Assembly: GCA_020636315.1 (NCBI GenBank)
Contig: JACJYA010000002.1
Span: 1-64,000 of the forward strand
Direction: 5' to 3'
DNA: 64,000 bases
Source: Lewinellaceae bacterium
GTDB taxonomy: Bacteria > Bacteroidota > Bacteroidia > Chitinophagales > Saprospiraceae
Position numbers and translations under genes: made by a program. Under the pieces are notes generated by a model that saw nothing but the letters and a program-made list of their open reading frames with translations, was not told the DNA's origin and ran no database searches. Shown piece after piece: positions 17,923-26,791 of this stretch (position 1 is the stretch's first letter; each line of letters starts with the position of its first letter).

Positions 17923-19317
17923 TTAGCTGGCCGTTTTCTTCCGTTTGCGGCGGGTTTTGAACATTTCGACGATCTCCTTCTCTTTGAGGAAGCCAAAATC
18001 CTGAAAAGCCGTGGAGACGAACTTCTTGATGTCCTGGTAATCCTTGCCGCGCTTATCGGTATATTTCTTGAGCAGTTTTCTGATGTAGCGCAAGGAAAGT
18101 TCCTTGAGCTGCTGGTTGAATTGCTGGTTGGCGAAGATAGACATGTAAACCGGGAATAGCTTGGAGATCTCGAAGTATTCGGCGTAATCCTCCACTTCCA
18201 GGTTGTCGATCAGGCGGGCGAAATAGTTGTAGATCGTCTGCCGTACACATTCATTAATGGTGGACAGCCCTTCGTAACGCACGTAAAAGGCCTTGATAGC
18301 GTTTTGCGCTTCTTCGTTCATATAGCCCTTGGAATGAACGATGTCCATTAGTTCATAATAATACTTGAGGTCATCTTCAATCGACTTATCCACTACAGCC
18401 GAAAGGCGCTGGTCGGCCCGGGGGGACAGGTCGATATCCTCACTGGTGTGAAGTTCCAGAATGTATTCCAGATACTGTTCGATGAATTCAGGCATGTTGG
18501 TTCGCACCTCGTTGAAATGTTTAACCAGGTTCTTATGCGCTTTATCGTCGAGGTCGAAAAAAGCAGCATACAGGACCATGATCTCCAGATGTTCGAGGTT
18601 GCCTTTAAATGCCTCATTACCGACAAAGTCCTGAAGTTTGGGAATAATGCTGGTGTTGTCGGCATTGCGCCGGACGCGATGGATCAGGAAGCTCTTGAGA
18701 GGAGAATAGAGCACCTTCAGGTCGGAAACCGTTTCAGGGAAGTCGGCTGTGTGAAAATGATCGTTGACGAACTGGCGCTGATAGCGCTTGTAGCCGGCCT
18801 GGCGTTCCTGAGGAGTGCGGTAACGGTCCAGTTTCTGGCTCTGGAGAAAGTAGCGCACCCGCTTGTTCTCGATGCTGTTTATGAGGTTGGTCACCCAGAT
18901 ATCACTGCTCATGGCAAACCCCATCTGAATGGACTGGCCGATCCGTTTGCGCAGAATATCAAAATCGGAAGAATGGCAAATGGCGAGCAGCACATCCTTG
19001 AAGTGGTCCTGTGGGCGCGTATATTTAAAGTTTTCGTCAACTTCGCCGCGCAGTACGGAATACCCCAGTATCTTGGGCAGGTACATTCCTTCGAATTCAG
19101 GTTCCAGCAGTACATTTTCCAGGGAGATCAGTTGCAGGGGGTCTTTTTCGGCAACTTCCTCGTACAGGTCTGCTATCCGGGGCTCGAACAGTTCTTTAAG
19201 CTGCATAAAATATTCCTCTTCCTCTTCTTCCAGATAAAGTTGTAGAACTTCGGATTCCTGGATATCGTTGGCAATTTCTTCCAGTTGTTTGATGTATTTC
19301 CTATCGAGCTCCTGCAT
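17923..19317 (-). CDS. Large helical cytoplasmic protein of unknown function
   Basis: This 464-residue protein is acidic at the start (LQLYLEEEEEEYF), helical throughout, and ends in a basic tail (FKTRRKRKKTAS). There is no signal peptide, membrane helix or catalytic motif I can name. Conserved-looking aromatic and charged positions (VRYFLQSQKLDRYR; FVNDHFHTADFPETVSDLKV) and the clean, unbroken 1.4 kb frame argue for a real, well-expressed gene. It follows rpsP on the same strand with a 209-base gap. The context suggests housekeeping use, but a function cannot be assigned. Confidence 0.7.
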   Translation of the reverse strand: MQELDRKYIKQLEEIANDIQESEVLQLYLEEEEEEYFMQLKELFEPRIADLYEEVAEKDPLQLISLENVLLEPEFEGMYLPKILGYSVLRGEVDENFKYTRPQDHFKDVLLAICHSSDFDILRKRIGQSIQMGFAMSSDIWVTNLINSIENKRVRYFLQSQKLDRYRTPQERQAGYKRYQRQFVNDHFHTADFPETVSDLKVLYSPLKSFLIHRVRRNADNTSIIPKLQDFVGNEAFKGNLEHLEIMVLYAAFFDLDDKAHKNLVKHFNEVRTNMPEFIEQYLEYILELHTSEDIDLSPRADQRLSAVVDKSIEDDLKYYYELMDIVHSKGYMNEEAQNAIKAFYVRYEGLSTINECVRQTIYNYFARLIDNLEVEDYAEYFEISKLFPVYMSIFANQQFNQQLKELSLRYIRKLLKKYTDKRGKDYQDIKKFVSTAFQDFGFLKEKEIVEMFKTRRKRKKTAS

Positions 19318-19526
19318 AGTAGGGCCTTTTTAAAGGCAAACCTGATAGTGCAAATTAAGCACTACCAGGCCTGCGTATGAATAGAATTAATAGTATAGCC
19401 TTGAAATCTACGGAAAACAGCTTCCCGGTTCGAAATAAAAGGAAACCGGTTTTCCGGTCATTGCTTATGGCATTACAAATATACTTAAAACGGAGAATAT
19501 TGCAAAATGCCGCCGGGCGGCAGGTT

Positions 19527-20009
19527 TTACTCTTCTTCTCCGGCTGCTTCGGCGGCCGGGGCCTCCTCTGCAACTTCTGCAATGGCTTCCGCTTTGGGCG
19601 GTGGAGTGCCGGAAACGGCTGCATTGAACTGGCGTTGCTCCTCTGCACTTTTCTCAAACCGGGCGGCGACCTTGGCCTCCTTGGCCTCTAACCAGTCCTG
19701 GTATTTTTTCTCGGCCTCTTCAGCCGACATGGCGCCTTTTTTCACACCCCGCATAAGGTGCTTCTTGTAATAAACGCCCTTGAAGCGCAAAATTGCCCGG
19801 ACTGTATCCGTCGGCTGAGCGCCGTTCATCAGCCATTCATAGGCCTTGTCGCGGTCGATCTCGATCGTCGCCGGCTTGGTCATGGGGTTGTAAGACCCCA
19901 GCCTTTCGATAAACCTGCCATCGCGGGGAGACCGCGCATCAGCTACTACAATGTGATAGAAAGGGCGTTTTTTGCGGCCCTTCCTCTGTAAACGCATCTT
20001 TACTGCCAT
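19527..20009 (-). CDS. rpsP: 30S ribosomal protein S16
   Basis: The N-terminal 80 residues are canonical S16 (MAVKMRLQRKGRKKRPFYHI, then RDGRFIERLGSYNP and DRDKAYEWLMNGAQPTDTVR). S16 stabilises the 5' domain of 16S rRNA. The protein is 160 residues against about 80 in E. coli; the extension is a Lys/Ala/Glu-rich tail (AEEAEKKYQDWLEAKEAK, ending EAAGEEE), as is usual in Bacteroidota. An excellent promoter lies about 70 bases upstream. The rimM and trmD partners usual next to rpsP in many bacteria are not here. Confidence 0.97.
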   Translation of the reverse strand: MAVKMRLQRKGRKKRPFYHIVVADARSPRDGRFIERLGSYNPMTKPATIEIDRDKAYEWLMNGAQPTDTVRAILRFKGVYYKKHLMRGVKKGAMSAEEAEKKYQDWLEAKEAKVAARFEKSAEEQRQFNAAVSGTPPPKAEAIAEVAEEAPAAEAAGEEE

Positions 20010-20077
20010 GTTAAAATTGTATAGGTGAAACCATACCCGCTTACCTTGGACATCAAGCGGCGGGTTTTTAACGGCTG

Positions 20078-20108
20078 CAAAGATAGTCTTTTTGTTTTTC
20101 CTTTCAAA
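20078..20108 (-). promoter_or_regulatory. Consensus Bacteroidota promoter of rpsP
   Basis: On the minus strand TTTG (20108-20105), a spacer of exactly 19 bases, and TATCTTTG (20085-20078) reproduce the housekeeping consensus without mismatch. The predicted start is near 20071, leaving a leader of about 60 bases. Confidence 0.85.
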
Positions 20109-20309
20109 CCTTTTTTCTTTAAAGGCTGAAATTCAGCCCCCTCCATGCTGTTGCCACGCAGAAGGCAGAAAGGAAAAACTCATTTTTTTTACAGGCTCCC
20201 ATTACACTGCCATTTGTCAACAATTTATCTTAAATTTGGATGTCGAAGAACAAAGCCACCCTATCTATCCCCTTATTGCCGGTGGCCTTGTTTTCATTTT
20301 GAATATCTA

Positions 20310-20366
20310 TTCAGGTAGGACGGTTTTGCGGTATTGCTGAAAAAACAGATCGCCGTCACACCTGAA
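20310..20366. repeat. Imperfect inverted repeat with recurrent GTCACACCTGAA motif
   Basis: TTCAGGTAGGACGG (20310-20323) pairs with CCGTCACACCTGAA (20353-20366) at 12 of 14 positions. The segment CTGAAAAAACAGAT...GTCACACCTGAA (20337-20366) recurs at 15200-15236 with one extra G. It lies in the 556-base space between rpsP and the next gene, which otherwise holds only the rpsP promoter and GC-rich text without a credible frame. Confidence 0.45.
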
Positions 20367-20565
20367 TATTTACATCTGGCGTTCCCCGGGCCGTTCCCAC
20401 CGGCTCTCCCTTCAGAAAAGCTACGGTTATCGTAATTCGCGCCGGGCCTCGTTTCAGGCTGCCCGGCCAGGAGATGGGTAAATATTAACCCTTTTATTTA
20501 TTTTTATATTTTGAGGCCTGTCCGGCGTCGCGACAAGGCTGCCTGGCAAAGGAACATTCAATATT

Positions 20566-23253
20566 ATGCGCCCATTTTTGTATCTCTTTATCGGTTATTT
20601 GTTGGCCAGCCTCCCGCTCAAAGGAGATAACCGGCGCAGTTCCGGCAGCCCCCCGCCTGCCCCGCCCCCGTCCGGCATTCAAACCGATGATTCCTTCCCG
20701 GTCGAGGACCTCGTACAGGATATCTTCGTCAGCGGGGCCTGCAACACCATCACCAATATAAGGGGTATTGGTGAAAAAAAAGGGATCGGCTATTTCCGGA
20801 ACGGGAGCTCCAGCATCGGTATTAACAGCGGCGTAATAATCTCCACCGGGCCGGTCGGCAATGCCGAGGGCCCCAACTCCGCTACGGATATCAGCGGGGA
20901 TTTCCACGACGATACCGGCGACCCCGACCTGGATATCATGGGCACCGGAAGTGTTAAAGATGCCGTAGGAATTGAGTTTGACTTCATGCCTCTGGATTCT
21001 ATCGTCACTTTCAGCTATGTCTTTGCCTCTGAGGAATACTGCGAATTTGTCGGTAGCATCTACAACGATGTATTCGGATTCTTCATCCAGGGCCCGGGCA
21101 TCGAAGGCAATTTCTCCAATAACGCCCGAAACGTTGCCCTCATCCCCGGCACCGATGATTTTGTGAGTATCAATTCGGTCAACTATCAGGAAAACGAGGC
21201 CTACTACATCCGTAATGAGTTGGAGGACGATGCCGTGATCTGCGGGCTGGACCCCAATTTTAACGGCCATCACGAAGAGATCGAATACGACGGGTTCACC
21301 CGAAAGCTCACCGCCGTACTGCACCTGCAACCCTGCGAGACCTACCACATCCGCCTCGTCGTGGCCGATGTTGGGGACAACTTCTACGATTCGGCCGTTT
21401 TTCTGGCCGCCGAAAGCTTCAACCTCGGCGGTGAGGTGGAGATATCGGCAGGCACCGGCTTCAGCCCGGCGGCGCCCTCCATGGAAGGATGCCGGGATGC
21501 CTATTTCCTCTTCGAACGCCTTCCCGGCAGCAACCTCCAGTTCCCCCTCACCGTCAACTATACGGTCTCCGGCGAGAGCACGGCACTGACGGGCATTGAC
21601 TTCGAACCGCTGGCGGGATATGCCGCCATCCCCGCCGGGCAGCCTTTCGTTCAGGTACCGGTCAACCTTTTCAACGACGGCTTGCCGGAAACCGTTGAAA
21701 GCATCATTCTCGAACTCGACATTCCCTGTGCCTGCTTTACGGATACGGCCCGCATGTTTGTGGCCGACAGCCCGCCTCTTGACATCCAACTCGAGGATTT
21801 TGGCATTTGTGAGAATGGCAGTACGGAGATCAGGCCGGGAATACAGGGTGGCACCTCGCCCTATACTTACGTGTGGAATACCGGAGAAACCACCCCCGCC
21901 GTCAGTGCAACGGCTCAGGGGCCCCCTCTTTACGCCGTGACGGTTTATGATGCCTGTGGGAACAGCGCATTAGATAGCGCCAATTATTTTCTGGCCGAGC
22001 CCCCACGTGCTTCACTCAGCGGGCAGGCCTCAATATGTGAAGGAGATACGGCCTTTTTAGCGGTGGAATTCACCGGCAGTGCTCCCTGGAACATCCTTTA
22101 CAGCCTCGATGGAGTGGTTCAGCCCCCGGTCAGCAGTATTGATAACCCCAGCTTCCGCCTCCCGGCCACCCAGCCCGGCGATTACCGGCTCCTGGAAGTC
22201 TCCGATGCCGCCTGCGAGGGCTATGCCTCCGGGCAGGCCTCAGTCGAAGTACACAGCATCAGCCTGGAAATAGAAAGCCGGCAGGCCTCCTGCCCCGGAG
22301 AAGCCGACGGCAGCATACGAGTGGAGATCACCGGCGGCACCCCGCCCTTCCAGCACTTCTGGCTGGAGAATATCGGAAGCAGCCTGGCCCCTGATGGGCT
22401 GCCAGAGGGAGAATATCACCTGGTAGTATCGGATGGCGCCGGATGCCGGAAGGAAGTGGCCATCTCCGTGGGCAGCCCGCCCCCCATGGAACCTCTGCAG
22501 CCCGACTGCAACCTGCTGGCTGAAGGGCTGCTCTCCCTGAATCCCTCCGGAGGCACCCCGCCCTATTTGTATTCGCTGGACGGAGAGAACTTCTTCGGGC
22601 CTTCTTCACTGAACACACTGGAACCCGGAGAAGAATACAGCCTCACTATACAGGACGCCGCCGGATGCCTCTTCAACCAGGAATTCATAATGCCCGCTAC
22701 TTACGAAGGAGCGATGATCACCCTCCCGGCGCAAATGGAAGCCAGCCTTGGCAGGACCACTGTGATCCGGCCCCAGCTTCAAATCCCGGAATCACTGATC
22801 GGAACCATCCGATGGGCGCCGGCCACCGGCCTGAGCTGTACCGATTGCCTGTTCCCTGAGTTGCTCCCCTTCGAAGACAATACCTATACCCTGAGGGTGG
22901 TGGACATCTATGGCTGTACCTCAGAAGCTTCTGTTCGGATCAGGGTCAATGACGAGGCCGCCATTTTCGTACCCTCGGCATTTTCGCCTAATGGGGACCA
23001 CATCAATGACCGGTTCACGGTGTATGCCAATACTTTCCAGGTTGAAAGAATTGCTTCCTTCCGGGTGTTCGACCGATGGGGCGGCCTGCTCTTCGAACGC
23101 AGGAACTTTCCCCCCAACCACGAACCTTCCGGCTGGGACGGCACCACCAAAGGCCAGATGCTGGACCCCGGCGTATATACTTATATGGTGGAAGCAATAC
23201 TCCTGAACGGAGCCCGGCAAACAAAAGGCGGCAACGTGTTACTGATGAGATAA
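20566..23253 (+). CDS. Secreted choice-of-anchor L / T9SS type B sorted adhesin-like protein
   Basis: This 895-residue protein has an N-terminal signal segment, then a choice-of-anchor L domain at about 45-285 (GINSGVIISTGPVGNAEGPN, VTFSYVFASEEYCEFV, NDVFGFFIQGPG). A Calx-beta-like segment follows (VSGESTALTGIDFEPL), and then Ig/SprB-like repeats with GGTPPF/GGTSPYTY motifs. The last 90 residues are a gliding-motility-associated type B sorting domain (FVPSAFSPNGDHINDRF, FRVFDRWGGLLFERRNF, WDGTTKGQMLDPGVYTYM). Such proteins are exported by the T9SS and attached to the surface, often acting in adhesion or gliding. TATATTTTG about 60 bases upstream is a weak promoter candidate. Confidence 0.9.
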   Translation: MRPFLYLFIGYLLASLPLKGDNRRSSGSPPPAPPPSGIQTDDSFPVEDLVQDIFVSGACNTITNIRGIGEKKGIGYFRNGSSSIGINSGVIISTGPVGNAEGPNSATDISGDFHDDTGDPDLDIMGTGSVKDAVGIEFDFMPLDSIVTFSYVFASEEYCEFVGSIYNDVFGFFIQGPGIEGNFSNNARNVALIPGTDDFVSINSVNYQENEAYYIRNELEDDAVICGLDPNFNGHHEEIEYDGFTRKLTAVLHLQPCETYHIRLVVADVGDNFYDSAVFLAAESFNLGGEVEISAGTGFSPAAPSMEGCRDAYFLFERLPGSNLQFPLTVNYTVSGESTALTGIDFEPLAGYAAIPAGQPFVQVPVNLFNDGLPETVESIILELDIPCACFTDTARMFVADSPPLDIQLEDFGICENGSTEIRPGIQGGTSPYTYVWNTGETTPAVSATAQGPPLYAVTVYDACGNSALDSANYFLAEPPRASLSGQASICEGDTAFLAVEFTGSAPWNILYSLDGVVQPPVSSIDNPSFRLPATQPGDYRLLEVSDAACEGYASGQASVEVHSISLEIESRQASCPGEADGSIRVEITGGTPPFQHFWLENIGSSLAPDGLPEGEYHLVVSDGAGCRKEVAISVGSPPPMEPLQPDCNLLAEGLLSLNPSGGTPPYLYSLDGENFFGPSSLNTLEPGEEYSLTIQDAAGCLFNQEFIMPATYEGAMITLPAQMEASLGRTTVIRPQLQIPESLIGTIRWAPATGLSCTDCLFPELLPFEDNTYTLRVVDIYGCTSEASVRIRVNDEAAIFVPSAFSPNGDHINDRFTVYANTFQVERIASFRVFDRWGGLLFERRNFPPNHEPSGWDGTTKGQMLDPGVYTYMVEAILLNGARQTKGGNVLLMR

Positions 23254-23430
23254 GGTGGGATGATGGAACGAAGGTGATGGAATGAATTAATGAATTTGCG
23301 AATTTTACCCGGCTGAGCCAAAGCGAAGATGGGGGCTGAATACCCGCGGTTTCTGAGTTTCTGGTTTCCTGGAAACCAGCAGGTTAGCGTGAAGCGGTTT
23401 ACTCAATGCTTTTAGTCCGCTATTTTTATC

Positions 23431-23474
23431 CAGGCACTTACACCCCAGCACTTTTACACTTTCAAACTTTCACC
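23431..23474. repeat. TTTACAC-type intergenic repeat
   Basis: CCAGGCACTTACAC...CACTTTTACAC matches the start of the cluster at 55375-55420. Both are preceded by a GAATTAATGAAT stretch (here 23283-23294) and by ACCAGCA, in the same order. Confidence 0.5.
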
Positions 23475-23477
23475 ACC

Positions 23478-23966
23478 TCACCCCTCTCCCTCCTCTTCCT
23501 CTCCCAGAATATTGATCGGCCGGTCAATGCTTTCCTGCAGGGAAATGAAGGTCTCGGTCCGCTGTATGCCGGAAATATTCTGGATCTTATCGTGAAGGAC
23601 TTCCCTGAGGTGGTCGGTGTCGCGGCAGATGATCTGAGCAAAGATGTTATAGAGCCCGGTGGTATAATGAGCCGCTACAATCTCGGGGATCTTTTCCAGT
23701 TCTGTGGCCACATCGTCATAAAGGGAGCTTTTGTCGAGATATATGCCGAGGAAGGCACAGATATCGTACCCGAGCTTATTGTAGTCAACGGTAAGGTTAT
23801 ATCCTTTGACGATACCAGCTTCCTCCAGCTTTTTCATACGAACGTGAATGGTCCCACCGGAAACGTAAAGCTGTTTGGCAATATCCGTATAAGCTTTTTT
23901 GGAATTCCGCATCAGGATGGAGAGGATCTGCTTATCCAGTTTATCGATCTCTAAACCTTTTGACAT
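23478..23966 (-). CDS. Lrp/AsnC family transcriptional regulator
   Basis: The 162-residue protein has the AsnC-type winged helix at about 8-65 (LDKQILSILMRNSKKAYTDI, QLYVSGGTIHVRMKKLEEAG) and a C-terminal RAM effector domain (GYDICAFLGIYLDKSS; VAAHYTTGLYNIFAQIICRD). Members bind amino acids or related ligands and act as dimers or octamers on feast/famine genes. The C-terminus ends in an acidic tail (GEEEEGEG). It is divergent from the small lipoprotein gene; the shared 305-base space could hold its operator, though no clear palindrome is assigned. Confidence 0.92.
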   Translation of the reverse strand: MSKGLEIDKLDKQILSILMRNSKKAYTDIAKQLYVSGGTIHVRMKKLEEAGIVKGYNLTVDYNKLGYDICAFLGIYLDKSSLYDDVATELEKIPEIVAAHYTTGLYNIFAQIICRDTDHLREVLHDKIQNISGIQRTETFISLQESIDRPINILGEEEEGEG

Positions 23967-24236
23967 ATAATCGACTTATTGTTAATTCTCTAACGAAGAA
24001 AGCTTTCTGTTTACCAATCATCAAACAATTATACAATATCTTTTATTTTTTTGATATTTTCGCATCAATCTCCAGCTTTTTTCTATTCAGCCTTAAAGTT
24101 GAGCCAAAATCAAACCCTGTATGCTGGTTGACATTAGGTCAAAGTAGATACAGCACACTACCGGACTCTCTTTGGGTGGGGAATACGGAACAGACAGTCC
24201 CTCCTTGCAGCCACCGAAGATTTTACAAAATATTGG

Positions 24237-24244
24237 TACATTTG
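24237..24244 (+). promoter_or_regulatory. -7 element of the lipoprotein/NTPase operon
   Basis: TACATTTG matches TAnnTTTG exactly and lies 28 bases before the ATG at 24272. No -33 TTTG is found at 19 bases. The remainder of 23967-24271 is AT-rich and non-coding. Confidence 0.4.
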
Positions 24245-24271
24245 GGGCAAGTTGCTATAACCGCCAATGAT

Positions 24272-24679
24272 ATGAAACTAAAAAGCTTTCTTCAAAATGC
24301 GCTCCTTCTTTCTATGGTGCTGCTGGGATTTTCCTGTAACAGCGAACCGGAAAACCAGCAGGGCATGCTCCTCGGCCGGTGGGAACTGAAAGAGGCCACC
24401 CGCAATGGCAACCCCACGGAATCCCTGTCCGACCTTTATTTTGTTTTCAATGCAGATGGCAGCATGAACACTAATCTGCCCGTTCCCGGAATGATGGAGG
24501 AAACCAGATACAAACTCGATGGCAGCACTATTTATCAGTACAGTGACAGCCTGCCGGATGAGGTGAATTACCATATTGACAAGATCGAAGATTCCACCCT
24601 GGTCTTAAGTACAGAATTGCGCAATTTTCACTTCAGCTTTGTTCTTCACAAGCAGGCCGCAACAGAGAGCGCCCAATGA
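24272..24679 (+). CDS. Small lipocalin-like lipoprotein
   Basis: The 135-residue product has a lipoprotein signal ending LLGFSCNSEP, with Cys at the lipobox. The mature part begins GRWELKEATRNG and continues with FVFNADGSMNTNLP and YKLDGSTIYQYSD, the strand pattern of the lipocalin-like/DUF5004-type lipoproteins of Bacteroidota. The start at 24272 is set by the signal peptide and by the -7 element 28 bases upstream. Its stop overlaps the next start by four bases (ATGA), so it is translationally coupled to the NTPase gene. The ligand and role are unknown. Confidence 0.75.
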   Translation: MKLKSFLQNALLLSMVLLGFSCNSEPENQQGMLLGRWELKEATRNGNPTESLSDLYFVFNADGSMNTNLPVPGMMEETRYKLDGSTIYQYSDSLPDEVNYHIDKIEDSTLVLSTELRNFHFSFVLHKQAATESAQ

Positions 24680-25203
24680 TCGTCGTGGTAGCATCGGAAA
24701 ACCCGGCTAAGATACTAGCCGTTCAACAGGCTTTCGAGACAGCTTTTAAGGTTGAAGTCGAAACCCGGGGAGTGGCCGTCGAAAGCGGGGTGGCCGAACA
24801 GCCCATGAGCGATGAGGAGACTTTCCGAGGCGCCCTCAACCGGGCACGCAATGCCCGCCTGGCCCGGCCTGATGCCGATTACTGGGTCGGCATTGAAGGG
24901 GGCATCGAAGATACGGCCAAAGGGATGGATGCCTTCGGCTGGATCTATATTTGTTCGGCTGAAGGAGAAAGCCAGGCACGCAGCGCCACCTTTCCCTTGC
25001 CGCCGACTGTTGTCCGGCGCATCCAGAAAGGAGGCGAACTAGGCCCCATAATGGACGAGTTATTCCAGAAAACTGAGAGCAAAAAGAAAGGAGGCGCCGT
25101 GGGGCTGCTTACCCACGGGTTGATCACCCGCGATGCTCTTTATGCCCAGCCGCTCATCATGGCGCTCATCCCATTTCTTCAGCCCGGCCTCTTTAACGTT
25201 TGA
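24676..25203 (+). CDS. Inosine/xanthosine triphosphatase, YjjX family
   Basis: This 175-residue enzyme belongs to the YjjX/NTPase-186 family, which removes non-canonical purine triphosphates (ITP, XTP). Family motifs are ASENPAKILAVQQAF at the N-terminus, VESGVAEQPMSDEETFRGA, the metal-site region DYWVGIEGGIED, and KKGGAVGLLTHG near the C-terminus. The start ATG overlaps the lipoprotein stop. The 3' end overlaps the convergent PKD/T9SS gene by 11 bases. Confidence 0.92.
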   Translation: MIVVVASENPAKILAVQQAFETAFKVEVETRGVAVESGVAEQPMSDEETFRGALNRARNARLARPDADYWVGIEGGIEDTAKGMDAFGWIYICSAEGESQARSATFPLPPTVVRRIQKGGELGPIMDELFQKTESKKKGGAVGLLTHGLITRDALYAQPLIMALIPFLQPGLFNV

Positions 25204-26479
25204 CAACCGAAAGCACTTTCACTCTTTTTCCACCGGCCTCAACCACAAGCCGATAAACACCGGACGGCAATCCCCCTGCCGGTACGCTCAGGCGCTGAGG
25301 AGCATTGTTCACCCGTTCCCTCCGGGCCAGTTGGCCATAACTGTTGAAAAGAAGAAGCTGGACTTCCCTGCCGGCAAGAGGGCCGGTTTCCAAAGTGAAA
25401 GCATCAGCAAAAGGAGAAGGATAGGCCTGAATGGCATATTCCGCCAGTGCCTCTTCATCACTGCTGACCATTACATCGATCATCTGGCAGTTGACGTCCT
25501 GCCCGGCCCCGTTGGCCACGGTCAGGCAAACCTCAAACATGCCGGATGCCGAATACGTATGGGCCGGGTTCTGTTCCAGGCTGGTGGCGCCGTCGCCAAA
25601 ATTCCACAACCAGCCGATAGGGCCAAACTGCGATTCATCGGTAAACTGCACCTGTCCGTTGCCCTGCAGTTCATAGCTGAAAGCCGCCACCGGCGCCACC
25701 TGCGATTCCGAATAATCGGTGAGATGGATAGCAGATAAAGCATTGCCCTGAAAATCGTAATCCAGAGAGAGCACCTGCGCCCGGCCGTCCTTGGCCCACC
25801 ATTCGTAGGTCACCGTGGAATCAATCATGGGGTCGAGGTTAAACCAGACGCCAAACCAATATGCGGAAATTGAATCCACTGTGATGGTCTCAGTGCGCTG
25901 GCGCAGCACCTGATAGGCGCCGGAAGGGACCGTAATGGTTCCCCAGCCGTCGATCTCGGCAGATTGCATTCCAATTCTGCGCACCCGGGCAGAGTCCACC
26001 CCAAAGAGGCTGCCGTCAATTGTAATATCGAAACCGAATTCATTGTCGAAAGCTGCGCCGTAGGTAGCGGGAGCCGGGATCAGCCGCTGTGGCGGGTCAA
26101 AACGGGCAGTAGCCTGGCCTCCGCTCGGAAGAGGCAGCGACCCTCCCACCACCACCAGCGCATCCGCGGTAAGTTTGGCATAGGAATAGGTATTTCCGGA
26201 GACGAGGGCAAACGTAGCATCGGTGAATTGTGCACCGGCAGGTGTTTGCGCCGGGTCTTCCACCGAATTCTGGAAATTGGTTTGTGACCCCAGCCCGGAA
26301 AAATCCCAGCTTTGGTTTGCCCCGGCCGGCCCGGGTTCCAGCCCGGCGACCAGGGTGTCTTCCCCGAAAGTAAGCACCGCTCCGAATGGAGGAATATCCG
26401 AACCGTCAATGGTGATCTGGGCCGAAAGGGCCACTCCGTTCAACAGCACGGCCAACAGAGATAGGAAAAATTTCGTCAT
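25193..26479 (-). CDS. Secreted PKD-domain protein with T9SS type A sorting domain
   Basis: The 428-residue protein has a signal peptide (FFLSLLAVLLNGVALSAQ), a beta-rich N-terminal region of about 260 residues without a known family, and a PKD domain about 265-340 (QFTDESQFGPIGWLWNFGDG, HTYSASGMFEVCLTV). The last 75 residues form a type A sorting domain (YPSPFADAFTLETGPL, LPSGVYRLVVEAGGKRVKV). It should be exported by the T9SS and anchored or released at the surface. The gene stands alone; the 312 bases upstream (26480-26791) show nothing I can assign. Confidence 0.87.
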   Translation of the reverse strand: MTKFFLSLLAVLLNGVALSAQITIDGSDIPPFGAVLTFGEDTLVAGLEPGPAGANQSWDFSGLGSQTNFQNSVEDPAQTPAGAQFTDATFALVSGNTYSYAKLTADALVVVGGSLPLPSGGQATARFDPPQRLIPAPATYGAAFDNEFGFDITIDGSLFGVDSARVRRIGMQSAEIDGWGTITVPSGAYQVLRQRTETITVDSISAYWFGVWFNLDPMIDSTVTYEWWAKDGRAQVLSLDYDFQGNALSAIHLTDYSESQVAPVAAFSYELQGNGQVQFTDESQFGPIGWLWNFGDGATSLEQNPAHTYSASGMFEVCLTVANGAGQDVNCQMIDVMVSSDEEALAEYAIQAYPSPFADAFTLETGPLAGREVQLLLFNSYGQLARRERVNNAPQRLSVPAGGLPSGVYRLVVEAGGKRVKVLSVVKR

Positions 26480-26791
26480 GGTATAGATTTTTGAGATTGT
26501 TCGTTAATAAATAGTTTTACTCCTGCCCTGCGATGCAGAACAGGCATGCATCTTGTTACCTGGAAAACCGGGAGTTTTGAATGAGCTAATTTAACGGTTA
26601 ATCCGGTACAGCGCTATCCTGCATCGGGGTTTAACTTTTCGGGGAAGTTTGTCCTGCTGGTAATCAACACCCCTGCAATGGAGAAGCAGTTACTGTTTTT
26701 TCCTATTTTGTACTTTCGGGTGTTTGCGCCCTTTGCCCGGCCATCCCGGAAACGAAAGTTGAACTCACTTTTAATAAAAAAATACCGCAAC

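Noticed and set aside
20092..20340. An 82-codon plus-strand frame overlapping the rpsP promoter
   Set aside because: Overlaps a consensus promoter on the other strand and has no protein signature.
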